The notes below the pieces were generated by a model that was given only the letters and a program-made list of their open reading frames with translations, was not told where the DNA came from and did no database searches. Positions 40,072 through 52,076 of a stretch of DNA of 64,000 nucleotides are shown here, one piece after another (the first letter of the stretch is position 1; every line of letters starts with the position of its first letter). Both the position numbers and the translations under genes were made by a program. The stretch lies in contig NZ_MVHC01000016.1 in NCBI RefSeq assembly GCF_002086455.1, forward strand, positions 29,594 through 93,593, in the 5' to 3' direction. This stretch comes from Mycolicibacter algericus DSM 45454 (GTDB taxonomy: Bacteria > Actinomycetota > Actinomycetes > Mycobacteriales > Mycobacteriaceae).

Positions 40072-40104
40072 GCACGAACTACGGGCGCCAAAGTGGGCTC
40101 CGAC

Positions 40105-40132
40105 AGACTAACGCATGAAACCGAGAGTCCAA
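40105..40132 (-). promoter_or_regulatory. tRNA-Arg promoter
   Basis: On the minus strand TTGGAC (40127-40132), a 16-nt spacer, and TAGTCT (40105-40110). Transcription would begin near 40098, leaving a 27-nt 5' leader for RNase P to remove. Confidence 0.6.
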
Positions 40133-40169
40133 GAACCGGACGGATTCGGGTCCTGACCACGTCAGACCA

Positions 40170-40175
40170 TAGGAT
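40170..40175 (+). promoter_or_regulatory. -10 element TAGGAT, predicted leaderless argS start
   Basis: TAGGAT ends 8 nt before the argS GTG. No ribosome-binding site is needed if the RNA starts at the GTG. It lies 37 nt from the divergent tRNA promoter. Confidence 0.4.
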
Positions 40176-40183
40176 GGAGCCTC

Positions 40184-41830
40184 GTGACCCCCGCCGATCT
40201 GGCCGAATTGCTCAAGACCACCGCCGCCGCGGTGCTGGCCGAGCACGACCTGGACACCGCCGCGCTGCCCGCGACGGTGACCGTGGAGCGGCCGCGCAAC
40301 CCCGAACACGGCGATTACGCCACCAACCTGGCCCTGCAGCTGGGTAAGAAGGTCGGCGTCAACCCGCGTGAGCTGGCCGGCTGGCTGGCCGAGGCGCTGA
40401 CGGAGGCCGACGAGATCGCCTCGGCCGACACCGCCGGTCCCGGCTTCGTCAACATCCGCCTGGACGCCTCGGCGCAGGGCACCATCGTGGCCAACATCGT
40501 GGAAGCCGGCCAGAGCTACGGCCACTCCCAAGAGTTCGACGGCCTCAACGTCAACCTGGAGTTCGTCTCGGCCAACCCCACCGGCCCAATCCACATCGGC
40601 GGCACCCGGTGGGCCGCGGTCGGTGACGCGTTGGGCCGGCTGCTTTCCACCCAGGGCGCGGCGGTCACCCGCGAGTACTACTTCAATGACCACGGCGCCC
40701 AGATCGACCGGTTCGCCAACTCGCTGATCGCCGCCGCCAAGGGCGAGCCGGCCCCCGAGGACGGCTACGCCGGCGCCTACATCACCGATATCGCAGCCCA
40801 AATCCAGGCCAAGGCCCCCGATGCGCTGAGCGGCCCGGACGCTCAGGAGACGTTCCGCGCGATCGGCGTGGACCTGATGTTCAGCCACATCAAGGAGTCG
40901 CTGCACGAATTCGGCACCGACTTCGACGTCTACACCCACGAAGACTCGATGCACACCTCCGGCCGGGTCGAGCAGGCCATCGAACGGCTGCGCGCCAACG
41001 ACAACATCTACGAAAAGGACGGCGCCACCTGGCTGCGCACCAGCGCCTACGGTGACGACAAGGACCGCGTCGTGATCAAGAGCGATGGCAAACCCGCCTA
41101 CATCGCCGGCGATTTGGCCTACTACCTGGACAAGCGTGAGCGTGGCTTCAACCTGTGCATCTACATGCTCGGCGCCGACCACCACGGCTACATCGCCCGG
41201 CTCAAGGCTGCCGCGGCCGCCTTCGGCGACGACCCGGCGACCGTCGAGGTGCTGATCGGCCAGATGGTCAACCTGGTGCGCGACGGCCAGCCGGTCAAGA
41301 TGAGCAAGCGCGCCGGCACCGTCATCACCCTCGACGACCTGGTCGAGGCCATCGGCGTGGACGCCGCCCGCTACAGCCTGATCCGTTCCTCGGTGGACAC
41401 CCCCATCGACATCGACCTGGCGCTGTGGTCATCAGCCAGCAACGAAAACCCGGTCTACTACGTGCAATACGCGCACGCCCGATTGTCGGCGCTGGCCCGC
41501 AACGCGGCCGAACTGGGCCTGGCCCCCGACACCGCCCACCTCGGAATGCTCACCCACGACAAGGAGGGCACGCTGATTCGCAACCTGGGGGAATTTCCCC
41601 GGGTGCTCAAAACCGCTGCCGCGCTGCGTGAACCGCACCGGGTGTGCCGCTATCTGGAAGACCTCGCCGGTGACTACCACCGGTTCTACGACAGCTGCCG
41701 GGTGCTGCCGCAGGGCGACGAAGCGCCGGCCGAGCTGCACACCGCGCGGCTGGCGCTGTGCCAGGCCACCCGCCAGGTGATCGCCAACGGGCTGGGCATT
41801 CTCGGCGTGAGCGCACCGGAGCGGATGTGA
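40184..41830 (+). CDS. argS: Arginyl-tRNA synthetase
   Basis: 548-residue class I synthetase that charges tRNA-Arg. The N-terminal Add1 domain includes [20 protein letters not shown]; the HIGH motif appears as [14 protein letters not shown] (residue 130 region); the KMSKS equivalent is [16 protein letters not shown]; the C-terminal DALR anticodon-binding domain follows from about residue 430. First gene of the argS-lysA-thrA-thrC-thrB cluster, as in M. tuberculosis. GTG 40184 is chosen for its family-like N-terminus and the TAGGAT element just upstream. The lysA start overlaps its stop (GTGA). Confidence 0.96.
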   Translation: MTPADLAELLKTTAAAVLAEHDLDTAALPATVTVERPRNPEHGDYATNLALQLGKKVGVNPRELAGWLAEALTEADEIASADTAGPGFVNIRLDASAQGTIVANIVEAGQSYGHSQEFDGLNVNLEFVSANPTGPIHIGGTRWAAVGDALGRLLSTQGAAVTREYYFNDHGAQIDRFANSLIAAAKGEPAPEDGYAGAYITDIAAQIQAKAPDALSGPDAQETFRAIGVDLMFSHIKESLHEFGTDFDVYTHEDSMHTSGRVEQAIERLRANDNIYEKDGATWLRTSAYGDDKDRVVIKSDGKPAYIAGDLAYYLDKRERGFNLCIYMLGADHHGYIARLKAAAAAFGDDPATVEVLIGQMVNLVRDGQPVKMSKRAGTVITLDDLVEAIGVDAARYSLIRSSVDTPIDIDLALWSSASNENPVYYVQYAHARLSALARNAAELGLAPDTAHLGMLTHDKEGTLIRNLGEFPRVLKTAAALREPHRVCRYLEDLAGDYHRFYDSCRVLPQGDEAPAELHTARLALCQATRQVIANGLGILGVSAPERM

Positions 41831-43245
41831 ACGTCCACCCCGCCGGCCCGCGCCACGCCGAGGAGATCCACCACGACGGTCTGCCGCCGCGGCCGCAGAC
41901 CTCCCAGGAACTGCTGGAGCTGGCGCCGAATGTGTGGCCCCGCAATGCCGTTCGCGACGACGACGGCCAAGTGAGCGTCGCCGGGGTGAAGGTCACCGAC
42001 CTGGCCGCCGAATACGGCACCCCGCTGTTCGTCGTCGACGAGGACGACTTCCGGGGCCGCTGCCGTGAGATCGCCCAGGCCTTCGGCGGCGGCGACCACG
42101 TGCACTACGCCGCCAAGGCCTTCCTGTGCAGCGAGATCGCCCGCTGGATCGACCAGGAAGGGCTGGGCCTGGACGTCGCCACCGGCGGCGAGCTGGCCGT
42201 CGCGCTGCATGCGGGCTTCCCGGGGCCGCGAATCACGATGCACGGCAACAACAAATCGGTCGCGGAGCTGCAGGCTGCGGTCGATGCCGGCGTCGGCCAC
42301 ATCGTGCTCGACTCGCTGATCGAGATCGAACGCCTCGAAGCCGTGGCCGCCGCGGCCGGGATCGTGCAGGACGTGCTGGTGCGGGTCACCGTCGGCGTGG
42401 AGGCGCATACCCACGAATTCATCTCCACCGCACACGAAGACCAGAAGTTCGGCCTGTCGCTGGCCAGCGGTGCGGCGATGGACGCCATCAGAAAGGTTTT
42501 CGCCACCGACCATCTGCGCCTGGTGGGCCTGCACAGCCACATCGGTTCGCAGATTTTCGACGTCGCCGGCTTCGAGCTGGCCGCCCACCGCGTCATCGGC
42601 CTGCTGCGCGACGTGGTCGCCGAATTCGGTGCCGCCTTGGCCGCGCAACTGTCCGTCATCGACCTGGGCGGGGGGCTGGGCATCTCCTACCTGCCGCAGG
42701 ACGATCCGCCCCCGATGGACGAGCTCGCCGGCAAACTCGCCGCGATCGTGCGCGACGAATCAGCCGCCGTCGGCCTGCCGACGCCGCAACTGGTCGTCGA
42801 ACCCGGCCGGGCCATCGCCGGTCCGGGCACCATCACGCTCTATGAGGTCGGCACCGTCAAAGACGTCGACGTCAGCGCCACCGCACGCCGCTGCTACGTC
42901 AGCGTCGACGGCGGTATGAGTGACAACATCCGCCCCGCGCTCTACGACGCGCACTACGACGTCCGGCTGGTGTCGCGAGACGGCACCGCCCAACCGGTCG
43001 CGGCGCGCATCGTCGGTAAACACTGCGAGACCGGCGACATCATCGTCCGCGACACCTGGGTTCCCGAGGACCTGGTTCCCGGTGACCTGGTCGCCGTGGC
43101 CGCCACCGGGGCGTATTGCTACTCGATGTCGAGCCGCTACAACCTGCTCACCCGTCCGGCGGTGGTGGCGGTGCGCGACGGGAAGGCTCGCCTTATGCTG
43201 CGCCGGGAAACCGTCGATGACCTGATCAGCCTGGAGGTGAGGTGA
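41827..43245 (+). CDS. lysA: Diaminopimelate decarboxylase
   Basis: 472-residue PLP enzyme for the last step of lysine synthesis, meso-diaminopimelate to lysine. The PLP lysine is in HYAAKAFL, substrate and cofactor residues are in [22 protein letters not shown] and [10 protein letters not shown], and the second-subunit active-site Cys-Glu is in GKHCETGDI. The N-terminus ([32 protein letters not shown]) is typical of mycobacteria. GTG 41827 overlaps the argS stop; thrA overlaps its stop (GTGA). Confidence 0.96.
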   Translation: MNVHPAGPRHAEEIHHDGLPPRPQTSQELLELAPNVWPRNAVRDDDGQVSVAGVKVTDLAAEYGTPLFVVDEDDFRGRCREIAQAFGGGDHVHYAAKAFLCSEIARWIDQEGLGLDVATGGELAVALHAGFPGPRITMHGNNKSVAELQAAVDAGVGHIVLDSLIEIERLEAVAAAAGIVQDVLVRVTVGVEAHTHEFISTAHEDQKFGLSLASGAAMDAIRKVFATDHLRLVGLHSHIGSQIFDVAGFELAAHRVIGLLRDVVAEFGAALAAQLSVIDLGGGLGISYLPQDDPPPMDELAGKLAAIVRDESAAVGLPTPQLVVEPGRAIAGPGTITLYEVGTVKDVDVSATARRCYVSVDGGMSDNIRPALYDAHYDVRLVSRDGTAQPVAARIVGKHCETGDIIVRDTWVPEDLVPGDLVAVAATGAYCYSMSSRYNLLTRPAVVAVRDGKARLMLRRETVDDLISLEVR

Positions 43246-44578
43246 AAGTGTCCGATGCGAATGTTCCCGTGAGCCCGGTGGGTGTCGCTGTGCTGGGACT
43301 GGGCAACGTCGGCAGTGAAGTCGTCCGCATCCTCGAGGCCAGCGCCGATGACCTCGCCGCCCGGATCGGTGCGCCGCTGGTGCTGCGCGGCGTCGGGGTG
43401 CGCCGGGTGGCGGATGACCGGGGAGTGCCCGTCGAACTGCTCACCGACGACGTCGACAGCCTGGTGTCCCGCAGCGACGTCGACATCGTCGTGGAGCTGA
43501 TGGGCCCGGTTGAGCCGGCCCGCAACGCGATCCTGTCGGCGATCAAACATGGCAAGTCCGTCATCACCGCCAACAAGGCGCTGCTGTCACGGTCCACCGG
43601 CGAGCTGGCCGAGGCCGCCGAAACCGCGCGCGTGGACATGTACTTCGAGGCCAGCGTCGCCGGCGCGATCCCGGTGATCCGGCCGCTGACCCAGTCGCTG
43701 GCCGGTGACACCGTGCTGCGGGTGGCCGGCATCGTCAACGGCACCACCAACTACATCCTGTCCGAGATGGACTCCACCGGCGCCGACTACGCCAGCGCAC
43801 TGGCCGATGCGAGCGCACTGGGCTACGCCGAGGCCGACCCCACCGCCGACGTGGAGGGCTACGACGCCGCCGCCAAGGCCGCGATCCTGGCCTCGATCGC
43901 CTTCCACACCCGGGTGACCGCCGACGACGTCTACCGCGAGGGCATCACCAACATCACCCCCGAGGACGCCGCCGCGGCGCGCGCGCTGGGCTGCACCATC
44001 AAACTGCTGGCCATCTGCGAACGCATCTCCAGCCGCGGCGGCCAGCAGCGGGTCTCGGCGCGGGTCTACCCAGCGCTGGTGCCGCTGGAGCACCCGCTGG
44101 CCACCGTCAACGGCGCCTTCAACGCCGTGGTGGTCGAGGCCGAGGCGGCCGGCCGGCTGATGTTCTACGGGCAGGGCGCCGGCGGTTCCCCGACCGCCTC
44201 GGCGGTCATGGGCGACCTGGTGATGGCGGCCCGCAACCGGGTGCAGGGCGGTCGCGGACCGCGCGAGTCCAAATATGCCCAATTGGCCATCGCGCCGATC
44301 GGCGACGTCCAGACCCGCTACTACGTGAGCATGGACGTCGCCGACAAGCCGGGCGTGCTGGCCACCGTCGCAGCCGAGTTCGCCGCCCACGAGGTGAGCA
44401 TCGCCGAGGTGCGCCAGGAAGGCGTGACCGACGAAGAAGGCCAACCGATCGGTGCCCGGATCGTGGTGGTCACCCACCGCGCCGCCGAATCGGCGCTGTC
44501 GGAAACCGTTGCGGCGCTGGCAGAACTGGATGCGGTACAGCAGGTCGCCAGCGTGCTACGACTGGAAGGAACAGACCA

Positions 44579-44582
<4 letters not shown>
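43242..44582 (+). CDS. thrA: Homoserine dehydrogenase
   Basis: 446-residue NAD(P)-dependent enzyme reducing aspartate semialdehyde to homoserine, the branch point to threonine and methionine. The Rossmann motif is [13 protein letters not shown] near residue 12; ANKALLS and the catalytic [11 protein letters not shown] and [19 protein letters not shown] blocks follow. A C-terminal ACT domain ([29 protein letters not shown]) implies threonine feedback inhibition. GTG start overlapping the lysA stop; thrC overlaps its end. Confidence 0.96.
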
Positions 44583-46611
<2,029 letters not shown>

Positions 46612-46875
46612 GGCACGCCGCGCCGCATTTGTTGCGCGAGCCACTCAAGGCGGCTATCCTCGGTCCCGTCCCGCATTCGCGGCATCAGCACCTGACTCAG
46701 ACTGCGATGTCACTGGGACGCCACCAAATTCTTCTCGTAGCTGACGGCTCGCGATTTGACGCTGTCGATACGGGTATCACCGTTAAAACAGTCGACGGTG
46801 ACACGCACTCGGCGGTTCCGCTGGATGCACCCAACCCCTCGCGTGACAAAACCGACGAGGGAAGAAAGGAAATCC

Positions 46876-48939
46876 GTGACCGAAACGGACCTCTTCACGG
46901 CTGAAGGCAGCACCGGACAGGCTTCGCTGTCGACCTCCCAGAGCGACTCCCCGACCTCGAGTCAGGGCGCTTCGGAGGCCTCCGGTGCCAGCACGCCGGC
47001 CGCCGGCGACGACACCGCGGTGTCCGCCCCCGAAGCCAGCTCGACACCCGCCACCAGCGACTCCGCGCCCGCCGCGACACCCGACAACGGTGCTGCGACC
47101 GCTGCGGAACCGTCGTTGTCGGCGATGGTGCTGCCCGAGCTGCGCGCGCTGGCCAACCGCGTCGGCGTCAAAGGCGCCTCCGGGATGCGCAAGAGCGAGC
47201 TGATCGCCGCGATCCGCGAAGTCGGCGGCAACGGCGGCAACGAAGGTAGCGGTGGCAATGGGGGTGGCGGCGGCGACGCTGCCGAGACGCCCGCCGCCGA
47301 GGCGCCCGCGAACGGGGCCGCCGTCGGCGACGAGCCCGCCCAACCCGAGGCCACCGACGCCGGCGAGGCCACCGAGGCGCCGCCTCGTCGTGAACGGCGC
47401 GGCGCCAGCCGCGCGACCGGCGCACCTGCTGCCGACGGGGAAGACCAGGACAAAGGCGAGCCCCGCAAGCAGGGTGAGGCCAGCAAGCAGGGCGACGGCA
47501 ACAAGCAGGACAAGCCCGACGAGAAGGCCGAGCAGACCGGTGGCCGCCGCGACGGCGCCAAGTCCGACGACGCCGCTGGGGGCAAAGGCGATCAGGCCAA
47601 AGGCGATCAGGCCAAAGGGGATCAGGCCAAGGGCGATCAGGCCAAGGGCGACGAGCAGAACCGCGGCCAGCAGGGCCAGCAGAACGGCGATGACGACGAT
47701 GGGCGCGGTGGCCGGCGTGGCCGCCGGTTCCGGGACCGGCGGCGCCGGGGCGAACGCGGCGGCGAAGGCGGCGACACCGAGCTGCGCGAGGACGACGTCG
47801 TCCAGCCGGTGGCCGGCATCCTCGACGTGCTGGACAACTACGCGTTCGTGCGCACCTCCGGCTACCTGGCCGGCCCGAACGACGTCTATGTCTCGATGAA
47901 CATGGTCCGCAAGAACGGGCTGCGCCGCGGCGACGCGGTGACCGGCGCCGTGCGGGTGCCCCGCGACGGCGAGCAGCCCAACCAGCGGCAGAAGTTCAAC
48001 CCGCTGGTGCGGTTGGACTCCGTCAACGGCGGACCCGTCGAGGACGCCAAGAAGCGCCCCGAATTCTCCAAGCTGACCCCGCTGTACCCCAACCAGCGGC
48101 TGCGTTTGGAGACGTCGACAGAGAAGCTGACCACCCGGGTCATCGACCTGATCATGCCGATCGGCAAGGGACAGCGCGCGCTGATCGTGTCGCCGCCCAA
48201 GGCCGGTAAGACCACGATCATGCAGGACATCGCCAACGCGATCACCCGCAACAACCCGGAGTGCCACCTGATGGTGGTGCTGGTCGACGAGCGGCCCGAG
48301 GAAGTCACCGACATGCAGCGCTCGGTCAAGGGTGAGGTCATCGCCTCGACCTTCGACCGGCCGCCGTCGGATCACACCCAGGCCGCCGAACTGGCCATCG
48401 AGCGGGCCAAGCGCCTTGTCGAGCAGGGCAAAGACGTGGTCGTCCTTCTCGACTCGATCACCCGGCTGGGGCGGGCCTACAACAACGCCTCCCCGGCGTC
48501 GGGCCGCATCCTGTCCGGTGGTGTGGACTCCACCGCGCTTTACCCGCCCAAGCGGTTCCTGGGCGCCGCGCGCAACATCGAGGACGGCGGCTCGCTGACC
48601 ATCATCGCCACCGCGATGGTCGAGACCGGGTCCACCGGTGACACGGTGATCTTCGAGGAGTTCAAGGGCACCGGTAACGCCGAGCTCAAGCTGGACCGCA
48701 AGATCGCCGAGCGCCGGGTGTTCCCGGCCGTCGACGTCAACCCGTCCGGCACCCGCAAGGACGAGCTGCTGCTCTCGCCGGACGAGTTCGCGATCGTGCA
48801 CAAGCTGCGCCGGTTGCTGTCGGGCCTGGACTCGCATCAGGCCATCGACCTGCTCATGAGCCAGCTGCGCAAGACCAAGAACAACTACGAGTTCCTGGTC
48901 CAGGTCTCCAAGACCACGCCGGGAATGGACAACGACTGA
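46876..48939 (+). CDS. rho: Transcription termination factor Rho with long disordered N-terminal insertion
   Basis: 687-residue RNA-dependent hexameric ATPase that ends transcription. Residues 80-120 carry the N-terminal helical Rho domain ([30 protein letters not shown]). A long low-complexity segment, about 125-300, is rich in Gly, Asp, Lys, Gln and Arg and includes GDQAK repeated four times. The RNA-binding cold-shock domain follows, then the ATPase with Walker [12 protein letters not shown], Walker [18 protein letters not shown] and the R-loop. The insertion type is typical of actinobacteria. GTG 46876 has AGAAAGGAAA just upstream; an in-frame ATG 40 codons earlier is less likely. Confidence 0.95.
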   Translation: MTETDLFTAEGSTGQASLSTSQSDSPTSSQGASEASGASTPAAGDDTAVSAPEASSTPATSDSAPAATPDNGAATAAEPSLSAMVLPELRALANRVGVKGASGMRKSELIAAIREVGGNGGNEGSGGNGGGGGDAAETPAAEAPANGAAVGDEPAQPEATDAGEATEAPPRRERRGASRATGAPAADGEDQDKGEPRKQGEASKQGDGNKQDKPDEKAEQTGGRRDGAKSDDAAGGKGDQAKGDQAKGDQAKGDQAKGDEQNRGQQGQQNGDDDDGRGGRRGRRFRDRRRRGERGGEGGDTELREDDVVQPVAGILDVLDNYAFVRTSGYLAGPNDVYVSMNMVRKNGLRRGDAVTGAVRVPRDGEQPNQRQKFNPLVRLDSVNGGPVEDAKKRPEFSKLTPLYPNQRLRLETSTEKLTTRVIDLIMPIGKGQRALIVSPPKAGKTTIMQDIANAITRNNPECHLMVVLVDERPEEVTDMQRSVKGEVIASTFDRPPSDHTQAAELAIERAKRLVEQGKDVVVLLDSITRLGRAYNNASPASGRILSGGVDSTALYPPKRFLGAARNIEDGGSLTIIATAMVETGSTGDTVIFEEFKGTGNAELKLDRKIAERRVFPAVDVNPSGTRKDELLLSPDEFAIVHKLRRLLSGLDSHQAIDLLMSQLRKTKNNYEFLVQVSKTTPGMDND
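47587..47646 (+). repeat. Four tandem 15-nt units in rho
   Basis: GGCGATCAGGCCAAA and near copies, in frame, encode GDQAK four times (residues 238-257) within the disordered insertion. Copy number could vary among strains without a frameshift. Confidence 0.85.
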
Positions 48940-48963
48940 CCGGGGGACCCCGGCCCGCGGGCC
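48940..48963 (+). terminator. GC hairpins after rho
   Basis: Starting at the base after the rho stop: CCGGG/CCCGG (48940-48953) and the overlapping GGCCCGCGGGCC (48952-48963). No T tract follows. It may separate rho from rpmE. Confidence 0.4.
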
Positions 48964-49102
48964 GGCCCCGCGGAATGCGCACGACCCTCCCGGCGTTTTG
49001 GGGGAGCGCCAGCGCAGCTGGCATAATCGAACACCTCAGGTTCCGGTTCACGTCCAGCCCACGGGCGGGGCGACCCGGCGACCCACGATCGAAGAGGACA
49101 CC

Positions 49103-49345
49103 ATGAAAACTGGCATTCACCCGACCTACGGCGAGACCACCGTGGTCTGCGGTTGCGGCAACAGCTTCACCACCCGCAGCACCAAGGAGAGCGGCCACAT
49201 CGTGGTCGAGGTCTGCTCGCAGTGCCACCCGTTCTACACCGGCAAGCAGAAGATCCTCGACAGCGGCGGCCGGGTCGCCCGCTTCGAGAAGCGCTACGGC
49301 AAGCGCAAGGCCGCAGCCGACGCAGCCGAAGCCGCCGACAAGTAG
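49103..49345 (+). CDS. rpmE: Ribosomal protein bL31 (zinc-binding form)
   Basis: 80-residue 50S subunit protein. The zinc ribbon is complete: CGCG at residues 16-19 and CSQCH near 37-41, so this is the zinc-containing C+ form rather than the zinc-starvation paralogue. [26 protein letters not shown] is the standard C-terminal block. ATG 49103 is preceded by GAAGAGGACACC, a good ribosome-binding site. It lies between rho and prfA, as in M. tuberculosis. Confidence 0.97.
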   Translation: MKTGIHPTYGETTVVCGCGNSFTTRSTKESGHIVVEVCSQCHPFYTGKQKILDSGGRVARFEKRYGKRKAAADAAEAADK

Positions 49346-49417
49346 CTTCCTCACCGACGCCCGGAACGTGCCAGCACGTCGCCCGGGCGTCGGCTTGCGT
49401 TCGGGGATGGAGGTGAG

Positions 49418-50494
49418 ATGACCCGCAGCATGCAGGCGATCGATACCCTGCTGGCCGAACACGCCGCGCTGGAAACTCAGCTCGCCGACCCCGAACTGCA
49501 CAACGATCCGGTCGAGGCCCGCCGGGCCGGCCGCCGGTTCGCCCAGTTGGCGCCGATCATTGCCACCCACCGCAAGCTCGAGTCGGCCCGCGGTGACCTG
49601 GAAGCCGCCCGCGAGCTCGCCGCCGACGACGCGTCGTTCGCCGCGGAGGTGCCCGAGCTCGAAGCCCGCGTCGCCGAACTGGACACCACGCTCACCGACA
49701 TGCTCGCGCCGCGCGACCCCCACGACGCCGACGACATCGTGCTCGAGGTCAAATCCGGCGAGGGCGGCGAGGAGTCGGCGCTGTTCGCCGCCGACCTGGC
49801 CCGGATGTACATCCGCTACGCAGAGCGCCACGGCTGGAAGGTGACGGTGCTCGACGAGACCACGTCGGATCTCGGCGGCTACAAGGACGCCACGATCACC
49901 ATCGCCAGCAAGGGCGACAGCGCCGACGGTGTGTGGTCGAAGATGAAGTTCGAGGGCGGCGTCCACCGGGTCCAACGCGTGCCGGTCACCGAATCCCAGG
50001 GCCGCGTCCACACCTCGGCGGCCGGGGTGCTGGTCTACCCCGAGCCCGAAGAGATCGCCGAAGTGGCCATCGACGAGTCGGACCTGCGCATCGACGTCTA
50101 CCGGTCCTCCGGCAAGGGCGGGCAGGGCGTCAACACCACCGACTCCGCGGTGCGCCTCACCCACCTGCCGACCGGGATCGTCGTGACGTGCCAGAACGAG
50201 CGGTCCCAGCTGCAGAACAAGGCCCGCGCACTTCAGGTGCTGGCGGCCCGGCTGCAGGCACTCGCCGAGGAACAGGCACAGGCCGACGCCTCGGCCGACC
50301 GGGCCAGCCAGATCCGTACCGTGGACCGCAGCGAGCGCATCCGCACCTACAACTTCCCGGAGAACCGGATCACCGACCACCGCATCGGCTACAAGGCGCA
50401 CAACCTCGACCAGGTTCTCGACGGGGACCTCGACGCGATGTTCGACGCGCTGGCCGCCGCCGACAAGGAAACCCGGTTGCAGGGGACGTCGTGA
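49418..50494 (+). CDS. prfA: Peptide chain release factor 1
   Basis: 358-residue factor that recognises UAA and UAG stop codons. The catalytic GGQ sits in [20 protein letters not shown] near residue 234; its glutamine is the target of PrmC, encoded next. The codon-recognition region appears as [22 protein letters not shown] 49418 follows GGAGGTGAG. The end of the gene runs into a MIRU-like element that supplies the overlap with prmC. Confidence 0.96.
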   Translation: MTRSMQAIDTLLAEHAALETQLADPELHNDPVEARRAGRRFAQLAPIIATHRKLESARGDLEAARELAADDASFAAEVPELEARVAELDTTLTDMLAPRDPHDADDIVLEVKSGEGGEESALFAADLARMYIRYAERHGWKVTVLDETTSDLGGYKDATITIASKGDSADGVWSKMKFEGGVHRVQRVPVTESQGRVHTSAAGVLVYPEPEEIAEVAIDESDLRIDVYRSSGKGGQGVNTTDSAVRLTHLPTGIVVTCQNERSQLQNKARALQVLAARLQALAEEQAQADASADRASQIRTVDRSERIRTYNFPENRITDHRIGYKAHNLDQVLDGDLDAMFDALAAADKETRLQGTS

Positions 50495-50505
50495 GTCTGG
50501 CTCCG

Positions 50506-50571
50506 GTGACGATGCAGTGGGGGTGCCCCCAGGCGCGTAGCGGCGAGGGGGACGAAGCGATGAGGAGGAGC
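50506..50571 (+). repeat. MIRU-like element at the prfA/prmC junction
   Basis: GTGACGATGCAG at the left end and GCGATGAGGAGGAGC at the right end match the ends of mycobacterial interspersed repetitive units as I remember them (such as the senX3-regX3 spacer). Between them is GGGGGTGCCCCC, a hairpin. It lies right after the prfA stop and provides start codons for prmC, the usual MIRU placement. Confidence 0.55.
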
Positions 50572-51420
50572 CGGAGGATCCGGATCCGCGACGCGATCGA
50601 CTCCGCTGCCGCGCTTTTCGTCGATGCCGGAATCGATTCGGCCCGCTACGACGCCGAAGAACTCGCCGCTCATGCCGCCGGTACGCAACGCGGCCGGCTG
50701 GCACTGCTGGACCCACCCGATGACGAGTTCTTCGGGCGCTACCGGGAACTGGTCGCCGCCCGCAGTTCCCGGGTCCCGTTGCAGCACCTGATCGGGACCG
50801 CCGCGTTCGGCCCGGAGACGCTGCAGGTCGGTCCCGGCGTGTTCATCCCGCGACCGGAAACCGAGGCGATGCTCGAATGGGCGCTGGCGCAACCACTTCG
50901 GCTGCGCCCGGTGATCGTCGACGCCTGTACCGGCTCCGGTGCACTGGCGGTCGCATTGTCCCGCGCACGTCCCGGCGCCCGAGTGCTCGCGGTCGACGAC
51001 TCCGAGCCGGCACTGAACTACGCCCGGCGCAACTGTGCGGGCACGCCGGTGGAGTTGCTCCGCGCCGACGTCACCACCCCGGGTGTGCTCTCGGAACTCG
51101 ATGACCAAGTCGACCTGGTGGTCGCCAACCCGCCCTACATCCCCGAGGGTGCGGACCTGGACCCCGAAGTGGCCCAGCACGACCCGTCGCACGCGCTGTT
51201 CGGCGGCCCGGACGGCATGTCGGTGATCGCCCCGCTGACCGTGCTGACCGCCCGGCTGCTGCGCCCCGGCGGCCTGTTCGCCGTCGAGCACGACGACACC
51301 ACGTCGGCGGCGACGGTCGCAATCGTGCGCGGCACTGGTTGTTTCGACGACGTGGTAGCCAGATCGGACCTGGCGGGACGGCCACGGTTTGTGACGGCGG
51401 TCAGGAACGATCAACGATGA
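50560..51420 (+). CDS. prmC: Release factor glutamine methyltransferase PrmC (HemK)
   Basis: About 286 residues. SAM-dependent enzyme that methylates the GGQ glutamine of release factors. N-terminal helical domain from IRDAIDSAAALF, then the Rossmann domain with VDACTGSGALAVALS (SAM) and the catalytic VVANPPYIP. Homologues begin about six residues after ATG 50560, which also has GAGGGGGA upstream, so this start is used. GTG 50491 overlaps the prfA stop and is in frame, giving 309 residues, with the first 23 encoded by the repeat element; ATG 50512 is a third option. Sua5 overlaps the stop (ATGA). Confidence 0.9.
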   Translation: MRRSRRIRIRDAIDSAAALFVDAGIDSARYDAEELAAHAAGTQRGRLALLDPPDDEFFGRYRELVAARSSRVPLQHLIGTAAFGPETLQVGPGVFIPRPETEAMLEWALAQPLRLRPVIVDACTGSGALAVALSRARPGARVLAVDDSEPALNYARRNCAGTPVELLRADVTTPGVLSELDDQVDLVVANPPYIPEGADLDPEVAQHDPSHALFGGPDGMSVIAPLTVLTARLLRPGGLFAVEHDDTTSAATVAIVRGTGCFDDVVARSDLAGRPRFVTAVRNDQR

Positions 51421-52076
51421 CAGAGGTTTTCGACTGCGCCGACTCAGCCCGGCGGGCCGCGGGGATCGCCGCGGCGATCGACGCCGTCCGTGGCGGCCGA
51501 CTGGCGGTGCTGCCCACCGACACCGTCTACGGCGTCGGTGCCGACGCCTTCAACGTCGCCGGGGTAACCGCGCTGCTGGCGGCCAAACGGCGCGGCCGCG
51601 ACATGCCGGTGGGTGTGCTGGTCGGGTCGTGGAACTCCATCGACGGGCTGGCCCTGGTGGTCCCCGATACCGCCCGCGAGCTGATCCGCGCATTCTGGCC
51701 GGGCGCGCTCAGCGTGATCGTCAACCAGGCGCCGTCACTGCAGTGGGACCTCGGTGACGCCCGCGGCACCGTCATGGTGCGCATGCCACTGCACCCGGTG
51801 GCCCTGGAAGTGCTCACCGCCGTGGGCCCCATGGCGGTGTCCAGCGCCAACATCTCCGGTGGCGCGCCGGCCGTCGATGCCGCAGCAGCGCACCGGCAAC
51901 TCGGCGAGACCGTGGATGTCTACCTCGACGCGGGCCCCGCCGAACAGGGCGCAGCCTCCACGATCGTCGACCTGACCGGACCGGCACCGCGCATCGTGCG
52001 GACCGGCCCGGTCTCGGCCGAGCAGATCGGCGCGGTGCTGGGGCAGGACCCGGCGGCGCTGACGGGGGCGCCGTGA
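51417..52076 (+). CDS. Threonylcarbamoyl-AMP synthase (Sua5/YrdC/TsaC family)
   Basis: 219-residue enzyme that makes threonylcarbamoyl-AMP from threonine, bicarbonate and ATP for the t6A modification at position 37 of ANN-decoding tRNAs. Motifs: LAVLPTDTVYGVGADAF, LLAAKRRGRDMPVGVLV (binding-loop basic residues), MVRMPLHPVALEVL and SSANISGGAPAVD. It lacks the extra C-terminal Sua5 domain, so it is the short TsaC-like form. Start overlaps prmC (ATGA); wecA overlaps its stop (GTGA). Confidence 0.93.
   Translation: MTEVFDCADSARRAAGIAAAIDAVRGGRLAVLPTDTVYGVGADAFNVAGVTALLAAKRRGRDMPVGVLVGSWNSIDGLALVVPDTARELIRAFWPGALSVIVNQAPSLQWDLGDARGTVMVRMPLHPVALEVLTAVGPMAVSSANISGGAPAVDAAAAHRQLGETVDVYLDAGPAEQGAASTIVDLTGPAPRIVRTGPVSAEQIGAVLGQDPAALTGAP

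Noticed and set aside
46612..46875. A clear promoter in the rho leader
   Set aside because: TTGACG at 46756-46761 has no -10 at suitable distance; the CACCGT/ACGGTG repeat downstream is too weak to call a regulator.
46783..48837. Minus-strand frame antisense to rho
   Set aside because: Rho motifs on the plus strand are complete; the antisense frame is a compositional shadow.
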